Assembly: GCA_900551855.1 (NCBI GenBank)
Contig: URXM01000006.1
Span: 36,008 to 100,007, forward strand
Source: an uncultured Eubacteriales bacterium
GTDB lineage: Bacteria > Bacillota > Clostridia > Christensenellales > UBA1242
Direction: 5' to 3'
Length of the DNA stretch: 64,000 nucleotides
The notes beneath the pieces were generated by a model, which was given only the letters and a program-made list of their open reading frames with translations, was not told the DNA's origin and did no database searches. Shown piece after piece: positions 1-8,709 of this stretch (the first letter of the stretch is position 1; each line of letters opens with the position of its first letter). A program made the translations under genes and the position numbers.

Positions 1-296
1 AAGTTTTGATCAACTTCCTCAACCTTTTTTATGAAGATATCTTTTGGTAGCAAATCGTTCAACGCAATCTTAAAATTTTTAGTTGGCATAATGTTTGAAG
101 TTTGAACACTTGCAACTTGTCCAAGAGCATGAACCCCTTTGTCAGTCCTTCCACTTCCTTCAACAGAAACATTCTCCCCTGTAAGTGTCAAAAACGCTTT
201 TTCAATTTCCTCTTGCACCGTCCTGCAATTTTTCTGTTTTTGCCAGCCAAAGAATTCGGCACCATTATATTCAATTGTAAGTTTCAAATTTCTCAT
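1..296 (-). CDS. truA: tRNA pseudouridine synthase A, N-terminal part (cut by window edge)
   Basis: Reading leftward from an ATG at 296-294, the frame stays open to base 1 and gives about 98 residues that start MRNLKLTIEYNGAEFFGWQ. It contains GRTDKGVHALGQVA, the TruA signature that includes the catalytic aspartate. TruA converts uridines 38-40 in the anticodon arm of many tRNAs to pseudouridine. The rest of the gene lies outside the window. It is divergent from nifJ, with about 140 bp of AT-rich sequence between them. Identification is from the motif and is confident; the start is the first Met before a typical TruA N-terminus. Confidence 0.92.
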   Translation of the reverse strand, partial: MRNLKLTIEYNGAEFFGWQKQKNCRTVQEEIEKAFLTLTGENVSVEGSGRTDKGVHALGQVASVQTSNIMPTKNFKIALNDLLPKDIFIKKVEEVDQN

Positions 297-350
297 ATTT
301 ATATTTTACTAAAAATATATTTAATAATCAAATAAATAAGCAAAATAAAT

Positions 351-379
351 TTGACTAAAAATCTTAAAAGATTTAAACT
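351..379 (+). promoter_or_regulatory. Probable sigma-A promoter of nifJ
   Basis: TTGACT at 351-356 and TAAACT at 374-379 are separated by 17 bp, about 60 bp upstream of the nifJ start. The SD AAAGGAG lies at 426-432. The -10 box is imperfect, so this is a moderate call. Confidence 0.5.
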
Positions 380-438
380 AAAATTGTCTTAAGAATATTT
401 TTCTTGAATCAACAAAATTAAATACAAAGGAGTTATAT

Positions 439-3400
439 ATGAAAAAAGTTGTAGATGGAAACACCGCCACAGCGATGGTGGCATACAAACTGTCAGAGGT
501 AATTCCAATTTATCCTATCACCCCATCATCTCCAATGGCAGAATACTGTGATGGACAAGTTTCAAGCGGTAAGAAAAACATTTTTGGAGAACTTCCTACA
601 CTTATCGAAATGCAGGCAGAAAGTGGTGTTGCTGGGACTTTGCACGGAAGCCTTTGCGCTGGTGCAATGACAACAACTTTTACATCAAGTCAAGGACTTC
701 TTTTGATGATACCAAATCTTTATAAACTTGCCGGAGAACACTTGCCTTGTGTAATCCATGTTGCAGCAAGAGCATTGGCTACTCATGCTCTCTCAATCTT
801 TGGTGATCACAGCGATGTTATGGCAACAAGACAAACTGGTTGCATTCTCTTGTCTTCTGCATCTGTTCAACAAGCACACGACTTTGCACTCATTGCACAT
901 GTGCTTGCATATAAAACTTCTTTGCCAGTTATACACTTCTTTGATGGATTTAGAACATCTCACGAAATTCAAAAAATAGACGCAGTAAGTGATGATGTCA
1001 TAAATGCAATGCTCCCAGAAGAAGAAATCAAAAAATTTAGAGCAGGTAGAATGACTCCTGATGCTCCTTATCAAAAAGGAACAGCACAAAACCCTGATGT
1101 ATTCTTCCAAAACAGAGAGGCATCTTCCCCTGCCTATGTAAATGTTTACAAAACTTTGAAAGAAATTTTAAAACAATTTGCTTCACTCACAGGACGCAAA
1201 TATTCTCCTTTTGACCTTATCGGAACAAAGAAGCCTAAAAATGTCATCGTAAGCATGGGCTCTTCTTGTGAAACGATTGAAGAAGTACTTGAAAGCGACA
1301 AAAAACTTTCCAAAGATGTCGCACTTATAAATTTGCATTTGTATCGTCCTTTTGACTATAAAGAGTTCTCAAAATTCTTGCCTGACACAGTTGAAAAGAT
1401 AATCGTTCTTGACAGAACAAAAGAATGTGGAGCAAGAGAACCTCTTTATCTTGATGTAGTCACAGCATTAAAAGACAGACCAAACATCAAAATTGTTGGT
1501 GGAAGATACGGACTTGGCGGAAAAGAATTTACTCCTGCAATGGTCAAAGCAGTGATCGAAAATTTTGAAACAATGAAAGACAACTTTACAGTTGGCATCA
1601 CAGATGATGTTTCAAATTCTTCTTTGCCACTTGAAACATATCATTCAAATATCAAAACTTTCCAAATGAAATTCTTTGGCTTAGGCTCTGACGGAACAGT
1701 GTCTGCAAGCAAGAGCACAATCAAAATTTTGGGAGACGAACTTGACAAATATGTTCAAGGCTATTTTGAATATGACAGCAAGAAGAGTGGAAGTTTGACT
1801 CGCTCCCATGTCAGAGTAAGCGACAAGCCAATCAAAAGCACTTACCTTGTTCAAAATGCCGACATCATAACAATAAGCAACTTCTCATTTGTTCATAAAT
1901 ACAACTGTCTTGAAGGATTGAAGGAAAAAGGAAAGGTACTTATCAACACAGTTTTCAAAGCAGATGAAGTTGACAAAGTCTTGCCTGATATCTACAAAAA
2001 GATTTTGCAAGATAAAAGAGCAACTTTGTATGTTATCGACGCTCAAAAAATTGCTGAAAGTGTTGGTCTTGGAAACAAAATCAATATGGTAATGCAAACA
2101 GCACTTTTCAAGACTTCTCAAATTATACCTTTTGCAGATGCCAAAGAACAAATTCAAAAATATATCAAAAAGACATTCTCTAAAAAAGGTCAAAAAGTTG
2201 TTAACAAAAACTTGAAAGCCGTTGAACTTTCAGAAAACGGAATTGAGAAAGTTGATATAAGCAAGTTTACATTTAAAGGTATAAATTTGGAAGAGAAGAA
2301 CCTTTCAGACAAATTCTACCAAACAATAATGAAACCAATTGAAAAACTTGAAGGAGACAACCTCCCTGTTTCTGTTTTTGACAAAGCAGGAGTCATTCCA
2401 TCAGGGACAGCAGAGTTTGAAAAAAGAGGTATTGCTGCTCATTTGCCTTTGTGGATACCTAAAAATTGTATTCAATGCGGTCAATGCATAATCTCATGTC
2501 CACACAATGCTATTCGCCCAGTTTTGGTTAAAGGCGAAACACCAGAAGAAATTGAATTTGCAAATGCTTATGGTATGAATGGATACTATTATCGCATTCA
2601 AGTAAGTCCAGAAGATTGCACTGGCTGTGGTGTTTGTGCAAATGTTTGCCCTGCAAAAGACAAAGCGCTTGTTATGAAAATGGCAAACGAAAATTTGGAA
2701 AAAGAAAAGAAAAATTACGAAATTTTGAAGACTGTAAAAACAGAAAAAGAAACACCTTTCTCAACAGACTTGCCAAAAGGTTTGCAGTTTAAAGATTGTT
2801 ATTTCGGTTTCTCTGGTGCATGTGGTGGTTGTGGTGAAACTCCATACATCAAACTTGCAACAACCCTCTTTGGAAAAGAAATGGTCATTGCAAACGCAAC
2901 AGGATGCTCAAGCATTTATGGTGGTTCTTATCCATCTTGCCCTTATCTTAAAGATGAAGAAGGCAAAGGTCCAGCGTGGGCAAATTCCCTTTTTGAAGAC
3001 AACGCAGAATTTGGTCTTGGAATAAAACTTGGAAGCAAATACGGTGCAAAAGAAAAACAAAGTGTTTGGATTATTGGTGGAGATGGCTGGGCTTATGACA
3101 TCGGCTATGGCGGTCTTGATCATGTTTTGAACGGAAAAGAAAATGTCAACATTTTAGTTCTTGACACAGAAGTTTACTCAAACACAGGTGGACAAGCATC
3201 AAAAGCCACCCCAAGAGGTGCAATGGTTAAGTTTGCAAACTCTGGAAAACAGACCAAGAAGAAAGACTTGGTTGCACTTGCTATCGCTTCAAAAAATTGC
3301 TATGTTGCACAGGTGAGCCTTGGAGCAAACATGAATCAATGTATCAAAGCTTTCAAAGAAGCAGAGCAATTTGACGGCCCAAGTTTGATAGTCGCCTACG

Positions 3401-3696
3401 CCCCATGTATCAATCACGGATTTGATATGTCTCAATCAAGTGCAGAAATGAAAAAAGCTGTTGAATGTGGTTATTGGTCACTTTTGAGATACAACCCAAA
3501 GACAAACAACTTGTCAATCGACAGCACAAGCGACTTTGATAAGTATGAAGATTATCTCAACGGTGAAACTCGTTTCAGCGCAATCAAAGAACTCAAAGGT
3601 GAAGAGGCTGAAAAGCTTTTAAATGAGAGCAAACAAGACGCAGAAGAGAGATTGGAAACAATCAAGAAATTCATAAAAGACGATCAAAATGCGTAA
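439..3696 (+). CDS. nifJ: Pyruvate:ferredoxin (flavodoxin) oxidoreductase
   Basis: A homodimeric-type PFOR of 1085 aa that oxidises pyruvate and CoA to acetyl-CoA and CO2, passing electrons to ferredoxin in the cytoplasm. Domains run in the usual order. The N-terminal domain begins with the YPITPSSPMAEY motif. Two 4Fe-4S motifs follow, CIQCGQC (about residue 676) and CTGCGVC (about 727). Then come the proximal cluster cysteines GACGGCGE and the TPP-binding region GGDGWAYDIGYGG (about 880) with SNTGGQ. It is roughly 90 residues shorter than many PFORs (about 1170 aa), but all cofactor motifs are present. The start follows a good SD (AAAGGAG, 6-nt spacing). This is central energy metabolism of an anaerobe and is probably monocistronic, because a separate promoter precedes the next gene. 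Confidence 0.97.
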   Translation: MKKVVDGNTATAMVAYKLSEVIPIYPITPSSPMAEYCDGQVSSGKKNIFGELPTLIEMQAESGVAGTLHGSLCAGAMTTTFTSSQGLLLMIPNLYKLAGEHLPCVIHVAARALATHALSIFGDHSDVMATRQTGCILLSSASVQQAHDFALIAHVLAYKTSLPVIHFFDGFRTSHEIQKIDAVSDDVINAMLPEEEIKKFRAGRMTPDAPYQKGTAQNPDVFFQNREASSPAYVNVYKTLKEILKQFASLTGRKYSPFDLIGTKKPKNVIVSMGSSCETIEEVLESDKKLSKDVALINLHLYRPFDYKEFSKFLPDTVEKIIVLDRTKECGAREPLYLDVVTALKDRPNIKIVGGRYGLGGKEFTPAMVKAVIENFETMKDNFTVGITDDVSNSSLPLETYHSNIKTFQMKFFGLGSDGTVSASKSTIKILGDELDKYVQGYFEYDSKKSGSLTRSHVRVSDKPIKSTYLVQNADIITISNFSFVHKYNCLEGLKEKGKVLINTVFKADEVDKVLPDIYKKILQDKRATLYVIDAQKIAESVGLGNKINMVMQTALFKTSQIIPFADAKEQIQKYIKKTFSKKGQKVVNKNLKAVELSENGIEKVDISKFTFKGINLEEKNLSDKFYQTIMKPIEKLEGDNLPVSVFDKAGVIPSGTAEFEKRGIAAHLPLWIPKNCIQCGQCIISCPHNAIRPVLVKGETPEEIEFANAYGMNGYYYRIQVSPEDCTGCGVCANVCPAKDKALVMKMANENLEKEKKNYEILKTVKTEKETPFSTDLPKGLQFKDCYFGFSGACGGCGETPYIKLATTLFGKEMVIANATGCSSIYGGSYPSCPYLKDEEGKGPAWANSLFEDNAEFGLGIKLGSKYGAKEKQSVWIIGGDGWAYDIGYGGLDHVLNGKENVNILVLDTEVYSNTGGQASKATPRGAMVKFANSGKQTKKKDLVALAIASKNCYVAQVSLGANMNQCIKAFKEAEQFDGPSLIVAYAPCINHGFDMSQSSAEMKKAVECGYWSLLRYNPKTNNLSIDSTSDFDKYEDYLNGETRFSAIKELKGEEAEKLLNESKQDAEERLETIKKFIKDDQNA

Positions 3697-3703
3697 AATA
3701 AAT

Positions 3704-3732
3704 TTGACAAAAGAAGATAAATATTTTAAAAT
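3704..3732 (+). promoter_or_regulatory. Promoter of the glycerophosphodiesterase gene
   Basis: A perfect -35 TTGACA (3704-3709) and TAAAAT (3727-3732) with a 17-bp spacer lie just after the nifJ stop and 40 bp before the next start. Confidence 0.65.
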
Positions 3733-3771
3733 AACTAAATAAAATAAATTTTTTCGTAAAGGTTAAAAAAT

Positions 3772-4500
3772 ATGGATTTATTCAAAACTTGGCTGGTGGA
3801 AACACCTATAGCCCATAGAGGTTATCACGACAAAAATATACCAGAAAATTCTTTGGCTGCTTTTTCTAAAGCAATAGAAAAAGGCTATGCAATAGAACTT
3901 GATGTTCAACTTTTAGCAGACGGAACTGTTGTAGTTTTTCACGATGATTCTTTGTCAAGAATGACAGGAAATGATGGATACATCAAATACTTAAACAAAG
4001 AAGATTTAAAAGTTTTGAAGCTTAAAGGCACAAAAGAGTATATCCCAACTTTTGAAGAAGTTTTAAAACTTGTAGATGGAAAAGTACCAATTTTGATTGA
4101 AATAAAAAATCAATACAAGGTCGGAAGTTTAGAGCAAAAAGTGATTGATATGTTGAAAGATTATGAAGGAGAATATGCCGTTCAATCTTTCAATCCTTTC
4201 ACACTTGGATATCTCAAAAAACATGCTCCAAACATTTTGAGAGGTCAACTTTCTGGAAGTTTCAAAAAAAGCAATTTGTCTTGGATAAAAAGAGTTTTGC
4301 TTAAAAAGATGAGATTCAACAAAAAAGTAAGTCAACCTGATTTCATCTCTTATGAAGCATCTGCTCTTCCAAACAGATTTGTCAAAAAGTATAAAAACCT
4401 TCCTCTCCTTGCTTGGACAGTAAGAAGCAAAGAAGAATATCTCAAAGTTATCAAATATTGTGATAACATAATCTTCGAAAAATTTGATCCGGAAATTTAA
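3772..4500 (+). CDS. Glycerophosphodiester phosphodiesterase family protein
   Basis: A 242-aa GDPD-fold (TIM-barrel) protein. The N-terminus shows AHRGYHDKNIPENS, then ELDVQLLADGTVVVFHDDSL, which carry the catalytic His pair and the metal-binding Glu/Asp residues of the family. IEIKNQ and the C-terminal LAWTVRS are also typical. It is expected to hydrolyse glycerophosphodiesters to sn-glycerol-3-phosphate and an alcohol. There is no signal peptide, so it is cytoplasmic (UgpQ-like). It has its own promoter and is followed at once by an intrinsic terminator. The exact substrate cannot be told from sequence. Confidence 0.9.
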   Translation: MDLFKTWLVETPIAHRGYHDKNIPENSLAAFSKAIEKGYAIELDVQLLADGTVVVFHDDSLSRMTGNDGYIKYLNKEDLKVLKLKGTKEYIPTFEEVLKLVDGKVPILIEIKNQYKVGSLEQKVIDMLKDYEGEYAVQSFNPFTLGYLKKHAPNILRGQLSGSFKKSNLSWIKRVLLKKMRFNKKVSQPDFISYEASALPNRFVKKYKNLPLLAWTVRSKEEYLKVIKYCDNIIFEKFDPEI

Positions 4501-4514
4501 CAAAAAAATTTAAA

Positions 4515-4543
4515 ACAAAAAACACCAATTAAGGTGTTTTTTT
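4515..4543 (+). terminator. Intrinsic terminator between the phosphodiesterase gene and glmS
   Basis: AACACC (4521-4526) pairs with GGTGTT (4533-4538) and is followed by a T7 run. The A-run on the left lets it serve the convergent glmS as well. Confidence 0.8.
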
Positions 4544-4571
4544 GTTGCAAAACTTAAAAGTCACATTTTTG

Positions 4572-6323
4572 TTATTCCACAGTGACAGACTTTGCAAGAT
4601 TTCTTGGTTTGTCTGGATTATATCCCAATTTAACGGCATAATGAAAAGCCATAAGTTGCAGAGCAACAATGCTGACAATTGGCATAAAAAATTCTTCAAA
4701 ACTTGGCACTTGCAAAAACATATCAACCTCAACGGAATGTTGAAAATTGGAAATAAGCAAAATTTTCCCTCCCCTTGCCTTGACTTCTTGAATGTTGCTT
4801 TCTATTTTTTCTTTTAAACTTTTTTGCGTTGAAACGACAATGACAAGCGAATTTTCATCAATCAGTGCCAAAGTCCCGTGTTTAAGTTCTCCACCAGCCA
4901 AACCTATGCAATTTATATAAGCAATTTCTTTCATCTTAAGTGCACCCTCAAGACTTGCAACATAGTCTTGCTCTCTGCCAATATAGAAGATGTTTTTAAA
5001 CTTATAAACAAAATTTAAAACTTCTTCATTTAACTCTTGAATATCAAACGATAAAACAAATTTTTTTAGATTCTCCTGTAAGCTCAAATTCCCTGACATC
5101 TTTATTGCAAAAATCAACAGCGTAAAAACTTGTGCCACATAAGCCTTGGTTGAAGCGACTGCCACTTCTTTCCCTGCAAAAGTCGGCAAAACCACATCTG
5201 CCAATTTATTTAAAGAGCAGTAAGGGACATTTGTGACGCACATTGTATCCAATCCCTTTTCTTTTACCAAATTTGCACACGCAATAGTGTCTGCAGTTTC
5301 TCCACTTTGACTGACAAAAACATAAAGACAATTTTTACTTAAAATGTTGTTGTCATAACGAAACTCACTTGCAATGGAAACTTTGCAATCTTTATGGCAA
5401 AATTGTTGTATATATCTTGCCCCCATAAGACCACTGTGATAAGCCGTTCCACAAGCAATAAAATGAAAACTTTTATATTTCTTCAATTTTTCGAAATCAA
5501 TATTGGAACAAACATCTTCTGACATATACTTAAAATAAGTTTTTTTCAAAACAACAGACTGCTCTTTTATCTCTTTCAACATAAAAAATTTTTCATTAAG
5601 GTTCTCTTCACAAAATTCAAAATCATTTATAAAAATAGGTTCTTTCTTAATTTTTTCGCCGTTTTTATTGTAAAAAACAATATTCTTCCCAGTCATTACA
5701 GCAAATTCATCATCTTCCAGAATAAAACATTTTTCAAACTTATTGACAAAAACAGACAAATCACTTGATGCCATACAAGATTTGCCATCACACGCCACCA
5801 TAAGAGGACTTTTTCTCTTGGCTACAAAAATCTTGTTGCTGTTTTTGTTTATTAGCGCAACCGCATAGCTTCCTTTAACCAATTTGCAAGCATCAATAAG
5901 TTTTTTGATAACTGTTCCTTTTTGTTTTGCTATCAAATTGACAAAAACTTCTGTGTCGGTCTGAGAATAAAATTTAACTTCTTCCAAATATTTCTTTGCC
6001 AAATCTTCATAGTTTTCAATTATTCCATTATGCACCAAAGCAAACTCTTTATTCTCTGAAATGTGTGGATGAGCATTCGCTTCACTGACCACACCGTGAG
6101 TCGCCCATCTTGTATGTCCAATCACGATGTTTGAACTGTTTTTTTTATTTATTTTTTTCTCTAAATTTGCAATTTGCCCTACACTTTTTATCAGCTTGAT
6201 TTGTTTATTTTCCAAAAAAGCGATTCCACTTGAATCATAACCTCTATATTCCAATTTTTTGAGTCCGTCAACAACATTTGATATCTCGTTAACATTTCCT
6301 ATTGCACTACAAATACCGCACAT
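4572..6323 (-). CDS. glmS: Glutamine--fructose-6-phosphate aminotransferase (isomerizing)
   Basis: Makes glucosamine-6-phosphate from fructose-6-phosphate and glutamine, the first step towards UDP-GlcNAc and the cell wall. The start is set at the ATG before CGICSAIG because the enzyme needs Cys as residue 1 after Met removal, and TTTAGGAG precedes this ATG; an in-frame upstream start would bury the Cys. The N-terminal glutaminase domain contains LEYRGYDSSGI and GHTRWATHG. Two SIS domains follow (CGTAYHSG; the SQSGETADT motif). The protein ends in the canonical KSVTVE. At 583 aa it is slightly short for the family (about 600-610). No glmS ribozyme was recognised in the short upstream gap. Confidence 0.96.
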   Translation of the reverse strand: MCGICSAIGNVNEISNVVDGLKKLEYRGYDSSGIAFLENKQIKLIKSVGQIANLEKKINKKNSSNIVIGHTRWATHGVVSEANAHPHISENKEFALVHNGIIENYEDLAKKYLEEVKFYSQTDTEVFVNLIAKQKGTVIKKLIDACKLVKGSYAVALINKNSNKIFVAKRKSPLMVACDGKSCMASSDLSVFVNKFEKCFILEDDEFAVMTGKNIVFYNKNGEKIKKEPIFINDFEFCEENLNEKFFMLKEIKEQSVVLKKTYFKYMSEDVCSNIDFEKLKKYKSFHFIACGTAYHSGLMGARYIQQFCHKDCKVSIASEFRYDNNILSKNCLYVFVSQSGETADTIACANLVKEKGLDTMCVTNVPYCSLNKLADVVLPTFAGKEVAVASTKAYVAQVFTLLIFAIKMSGNLSLQENLKKFVLSFDIQELNEEVLNFVYKFKNIFYIGREQDYVASLEGALKMKEIAYINCIGLAGGELKHGTLALIDENSLVIVVSTQKSLKEKIESNIQEVKARGGKILLISNFQHSVEVDMFLQVPSFEEFFMPIVSIVALQLMAFHYAVKLGYNPDKPRNLAKSVTVE

Positions 6324-6385
6324 AAATTCTCCTAAACGCACAAGACAGTGCCTTTATCTTATATGCTCTGTTTGAAGCAACAGTG

Positions 6386-6416
6386 AAAAAAAGATAGACA
6401 TTTCGTCTATCTTTTA
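6386..6416 (-). terminator. Intrinsic terminator after rsmD
   Basis: AGATAGAC (6392-6399) pairs with GTCTATCT (6405-6412). Read leftward it is followed by seven Ts, and it overlaps the rsmD stop codon. Confidence 0.8.
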
Positions 6417-6938
6417 TCTCAAATAAGTCAATGTAATATTCCCATATTTTTTCTCATCAAAAACTTCAAAATTTTGATAATCAAATGTGTCTTTGCTGTC
6501 GTGTTCACAAACGATTATTCCTTCATCAGCTAAAAGATCTTTTTCATAAATCTTGGCCAAGACTTTTTCATAAAGTCCGCTTTTGTATGGTGGATCAAGA
6601 ATAATCAAGTCAAATTTTTCTTCGCACTTGTCCAAAAAAATAAGTGCATCACATTTGAAAACTTTGGTATCTATCCCCATATTTTTCAAATTGGCTTTTG
6701 TCATTTCAACGCTTCTGATATCTTTATCAACAAACACAACTTTCTCAGCGCCACGACTCAACGCTTCAATCCCCATTGCACCTGTTCCGCAAAACAGATC
6801 CAAAACATTTTTACCAGGCAAGAAAAATTGTAGTTTAACAAAAAGAGCCTGCCTAACTTTGTCCATTGTAGGTCTTATATGGTCATATTTATTTTCAAGC
6901 AGTTTCCTGCCTTTAAATTTTCCAGAATCAATTCTCAT
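6414..6938 (-). CDS. rsmD: 16S rRNA (guanine966-N2)-methyltransferase
   Basis: A SAM-dependent methyltransferase of the RsmD family (174 aa). It begins MRIDSGKFKGRKL. It carries the SAM-binding loop DLFCGTGAMGIEALSRGA and the catalytic DPPY (ILDPPYKSG), and acts on G966 of 16S rRNA during 30S assembly. I place the start at the Met at 6938, because RsmD proteins normally begin just before this RxxSGxxKGR segment; Mets at 6944 and 6980 are also in frame and none has a strong SD. It lies 59 bp downstream of alr on the same strand and has its own terminator. coaD, a frequent neighbour, is not next to it. Confidence 0.92.
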   Translation of the reverse strand: MRIDSGKFKGRKLLENKYDHIRPTMDKVRQALFVKLQFFLPGKNVLDLFCGTGAMGIEALSRGAEKVVFVDKDIRSVEMTKANLKNMGIDTKVFKCDALIFLDKCEEKFDLIILDPPYKSGLYEKVLAKIYEKDLLADEGIIVCEHDSKDTFDYQNFEVFDEKKYGNITLTYLR

Positions 6939-6997
6939 ACTCATAAAAATATGATAACATTTTTGCTCATAAAATGGCAAAGATTTAACGAAAAATG

Positions 6998-7996
6998 CTA
7001 CAAAATCACCGTCTTACCACGAAAATTCGAAAAGCCAGTCAAAATTTCATACGGAATTGTTTCTATTTTATCCGCCAAATAATCAGCGTCAAACATGCAC
7101 AACACTTTATCTCCAACTTTGACATTTCCATCAACCTTAACAAAAAAAGCGTCCATACAAATATTCCCAAAACTTTGAAAATACTGACCGTTTATTTGTA
7201 CTTTAAATTTCCCACTCAAATTTCTTCTAAGCCCGTCTCCATATCCAACAGGGACTATCGCAAAATACCCGCCTCTCTTGACCTTGTATTTTTCTCCATA
7301 ACCAATATACTCGCCCGATTTTGCATAAAAAACTTTGCTTACATAAGATTTTATTTTCATAACAGGTTTAAGCCCATTTTGCCCATATCCATAAAGCCCA
7401 ATTCCCAATCTTATCATATCAAACTCAAAAGGATAACTAGAAATTCCACTTCCACCAAAACAAATCATAGCGTTTTGATTTATTTCGGATCTTAGCAACT
7501 GAAACCTCATATAGTTGCGAACAGTCTGTTTTTTATCTTCCAAACAATGAAAATGCGTGTAAATAGATTTCAATGTAATGTTTTTCTCTTCAAGCAAATC
7601 ATTAACAATCCTTGCATTTAAAACATTCCCAGCGCCAAATCTATTCATTCCACAATTTATTTTCAAATGCATGTTTTCCTTTAGTCCATTGTTTAAACAT
7701 TTTTTGATGTCAACTTCATCTTCAATCATAACTTCCAAATTGTGTTTCCTGCATTTTTTGAAGTCGAAAACCTTAGAACATACCAAGATCGGTTTTTGGC
7801 TTATCTTCCTTACCTCTACCCCTTCATCTACATTTGACACACCAAAATAATCTACTTTGTCATCAATCAATCTGACAACATCTTTCAATCCATGTCCATA
7901 AGCGTTTGCCTTGACCATTGCACAAATTTTTTTTGAGTTGAAACAAGAAAGATTGAAAAATAAATTTTCTTTGCATATCAATTTCAAATTTTTCAT
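6998..7996 (-). CDS. alr: Alanine racemase
   Basis: A PLP-dependent fold-III enzyme interconverting L- and D-alanine for peptidoglycan. Lys29 in AMVKANAYGHG is the expected Schiff-base lysine. IGYGEKY holds the likely catalytic tyrosine of the second subunit face. VPVGYGDGLRR and NICMDAFFV are further Alr signatures. At 332 aa it is 30-50 residues shorter than most Alr proteins, mainly at the N-terminus, which begins abruptly before the barrel. No SD is visible at the ATG, so translation may be weak or the start could differ slightly. Confidence 0.92.
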   Translation of the reverse strand: MKNLKLICKENLFFNLSCFNSKKICAMVKANAYGHGLKDVVRLIDDKVDYFGVSNVDEGVEVRKISQKPILVCSKVFDFKKCRKHNLEVMIEDEVDIKKCLNNGLKENMHLKINCGMNRFGAGNVLNARIVNDLLEEKNITLKSIYTHFHCLEDKKQTVRNYMRFQLLRSEINQNAMICFGGSGISSYPFEFDMIRLGIGLYGYGQNGLKPVMKIKSYVSKVFYAKSGEYIGYGEKYKVKRGGYFAIVPVGYGDGLRRNLSGKFKVQINGQYFQSFGNICMDAFFVKVDGNVKVGDKVLCMFDADYLADKIETIPYEILTGFSNFRGKTVIL

Positions 7997-8151
7997 AATA
8001 TTTTATACATAAAATTTTTAAAAACTGTGAATAAATGTTTTAAAATAGTTGTGTGTTTTGTGTCGAAAAATAACACTATTTGACGAAGAAGTGACGTCAT
8101 TTTTAAGTAATTTTGCTTAAATTCTTGTAAAATTCCTTTAAGGAGGTAAAT

Positions 8152-8334
8152 ATGAGTAATTTGCCAAGATACACATTGAGAATTCCTAATTCTTTACAAC
8201 AAAAAATCAAATACACAGCAAATTTTAATGGTAGAAGCAAAAATAAAGAAATTGAAACAGCAATAAAAAGATATATAAATGATTTTGAAAGATTGCATGG
8301 AAATATAGAAATCGACAACGAAGTAGAAGATTAA
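8152..8334 (+). CDS. Small Arc/ribbon-helix-helix family protein
   Basis: A 60-aa protein with the profile of Arc/MetJ/CopG-type DNA-binding proteins. A short beta-strand motif (RYTLRIPNSL) is followed by two helices (QQKIKYTANFNGRSKNKEIETAIKRY), ending in an acidic tail. A strong SD (AAGGAGG, 8140-8146) precedes the ATG. It sits alone just upstream of the tRNA-Lys gene; no toxin gene is next to it. It may be a transcriptional regulator or an orphan antitoxin. Function is not assignable; the fold call is reasonable. Confidence 0.75.
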   Translation: MSNLPRYTLRIPNSLQQKIKYTANFNGRSKNKEIETAIKRYINDFERLHGNIEIDNEVED

Positions 8335-8360
8335 AAATTTAAGTAAAATCAAATTTTTGA

Positions 8361-8389
8361 TTGACAAGAACGATAATGTGTTGTATAAT
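8361..8389 (+). promoter_or_regulatory. Consensus promoter of tRNA-Lys
   Basis: TTGACA (8361-8366), a 17-bp spacer and TATAAT (8384-8389): a perfect sigma-A promoter about 40 bp before the tRNA. Confidence 0.9.
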
Positions 8390-8430
8390 ACACATAGTTT
8401 TTTATTGGAGCAACAATAAAAAAGATATGG

Positions 8431-8506
8431 GTTGCTAGCTCAGTTGGTAGAGCATTCGACTCTTAATCGAAGGGTCCGGGGTTCGAGCCCCCGGCAACCC
8501 ACCATA
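8431..8506 (+). tRNA. tRNA-Lys (anticodon CUU)
   Basis: A 76-nt cloverleaf. Acceptor GGGTTGC pairs with GCAACCC, the anticodon stem TTCGA/TCGAA encloses loop CTCTTAA (anticodon CTT), and the T-arm is CCGGGGTTCGAGCCCCCGG. The encoded 3' CCA is at 8504-8506. Its last 11 bases (8496-8506) are repeated exactly at 16742-16752, marking it as the integration site of the cassette that follows. Confidence 0.96.
8496..8506 (+). repeat. Left attachment-site copy (tRNA 3' end)
   Basis: The sequence GCAACCCACCA at the end of tRNA-Lys is identical to 16742-16752. Matches stop on both sides of the 11 bp. The two copies bracket the two-gene accessory cassette (about 8.2 kb). Confidence 0.7.
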
Positions 8507-8580
8507 CAATATCTTGTTTAAAGGAATTTTTTATAACTAATTTTTGATTAAAATAGTCTAATTAAAAATAAAAAATGTAC

Positions 8581-8628
8581 AAAAAATAACTGGGGATTAT
8601 TTATCATATATTTCCAGTTATTTTTTTT
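8581..8628 (+). terminator. Hairpin terminator at the cassette's left end
   Basis: AATAACTGG (8585-8593) pairs with CCAGTTATT (8614-8622), followed by Ts. The loop is long (20 nt). It could end tRNA-Lys transcripts now that the older terminator is about 8 kb away, and it also lies behind the leftward helicase gene. Confidence 0.6.
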
Positions 8629-8709
8629 CATTTCAAAATCTTTCTTTATCACTTTTCTTTATTTATCATAAGATTTCAGCATAATTAAACTTTTCTCTAA
8701 AAATATATT

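Noticed and set aside
6324..6385. glmS ribozyme upstream of glmS
   Set aside because: The short gap between glmS and the rsmD terminator is far too small and lacks the conserved core.
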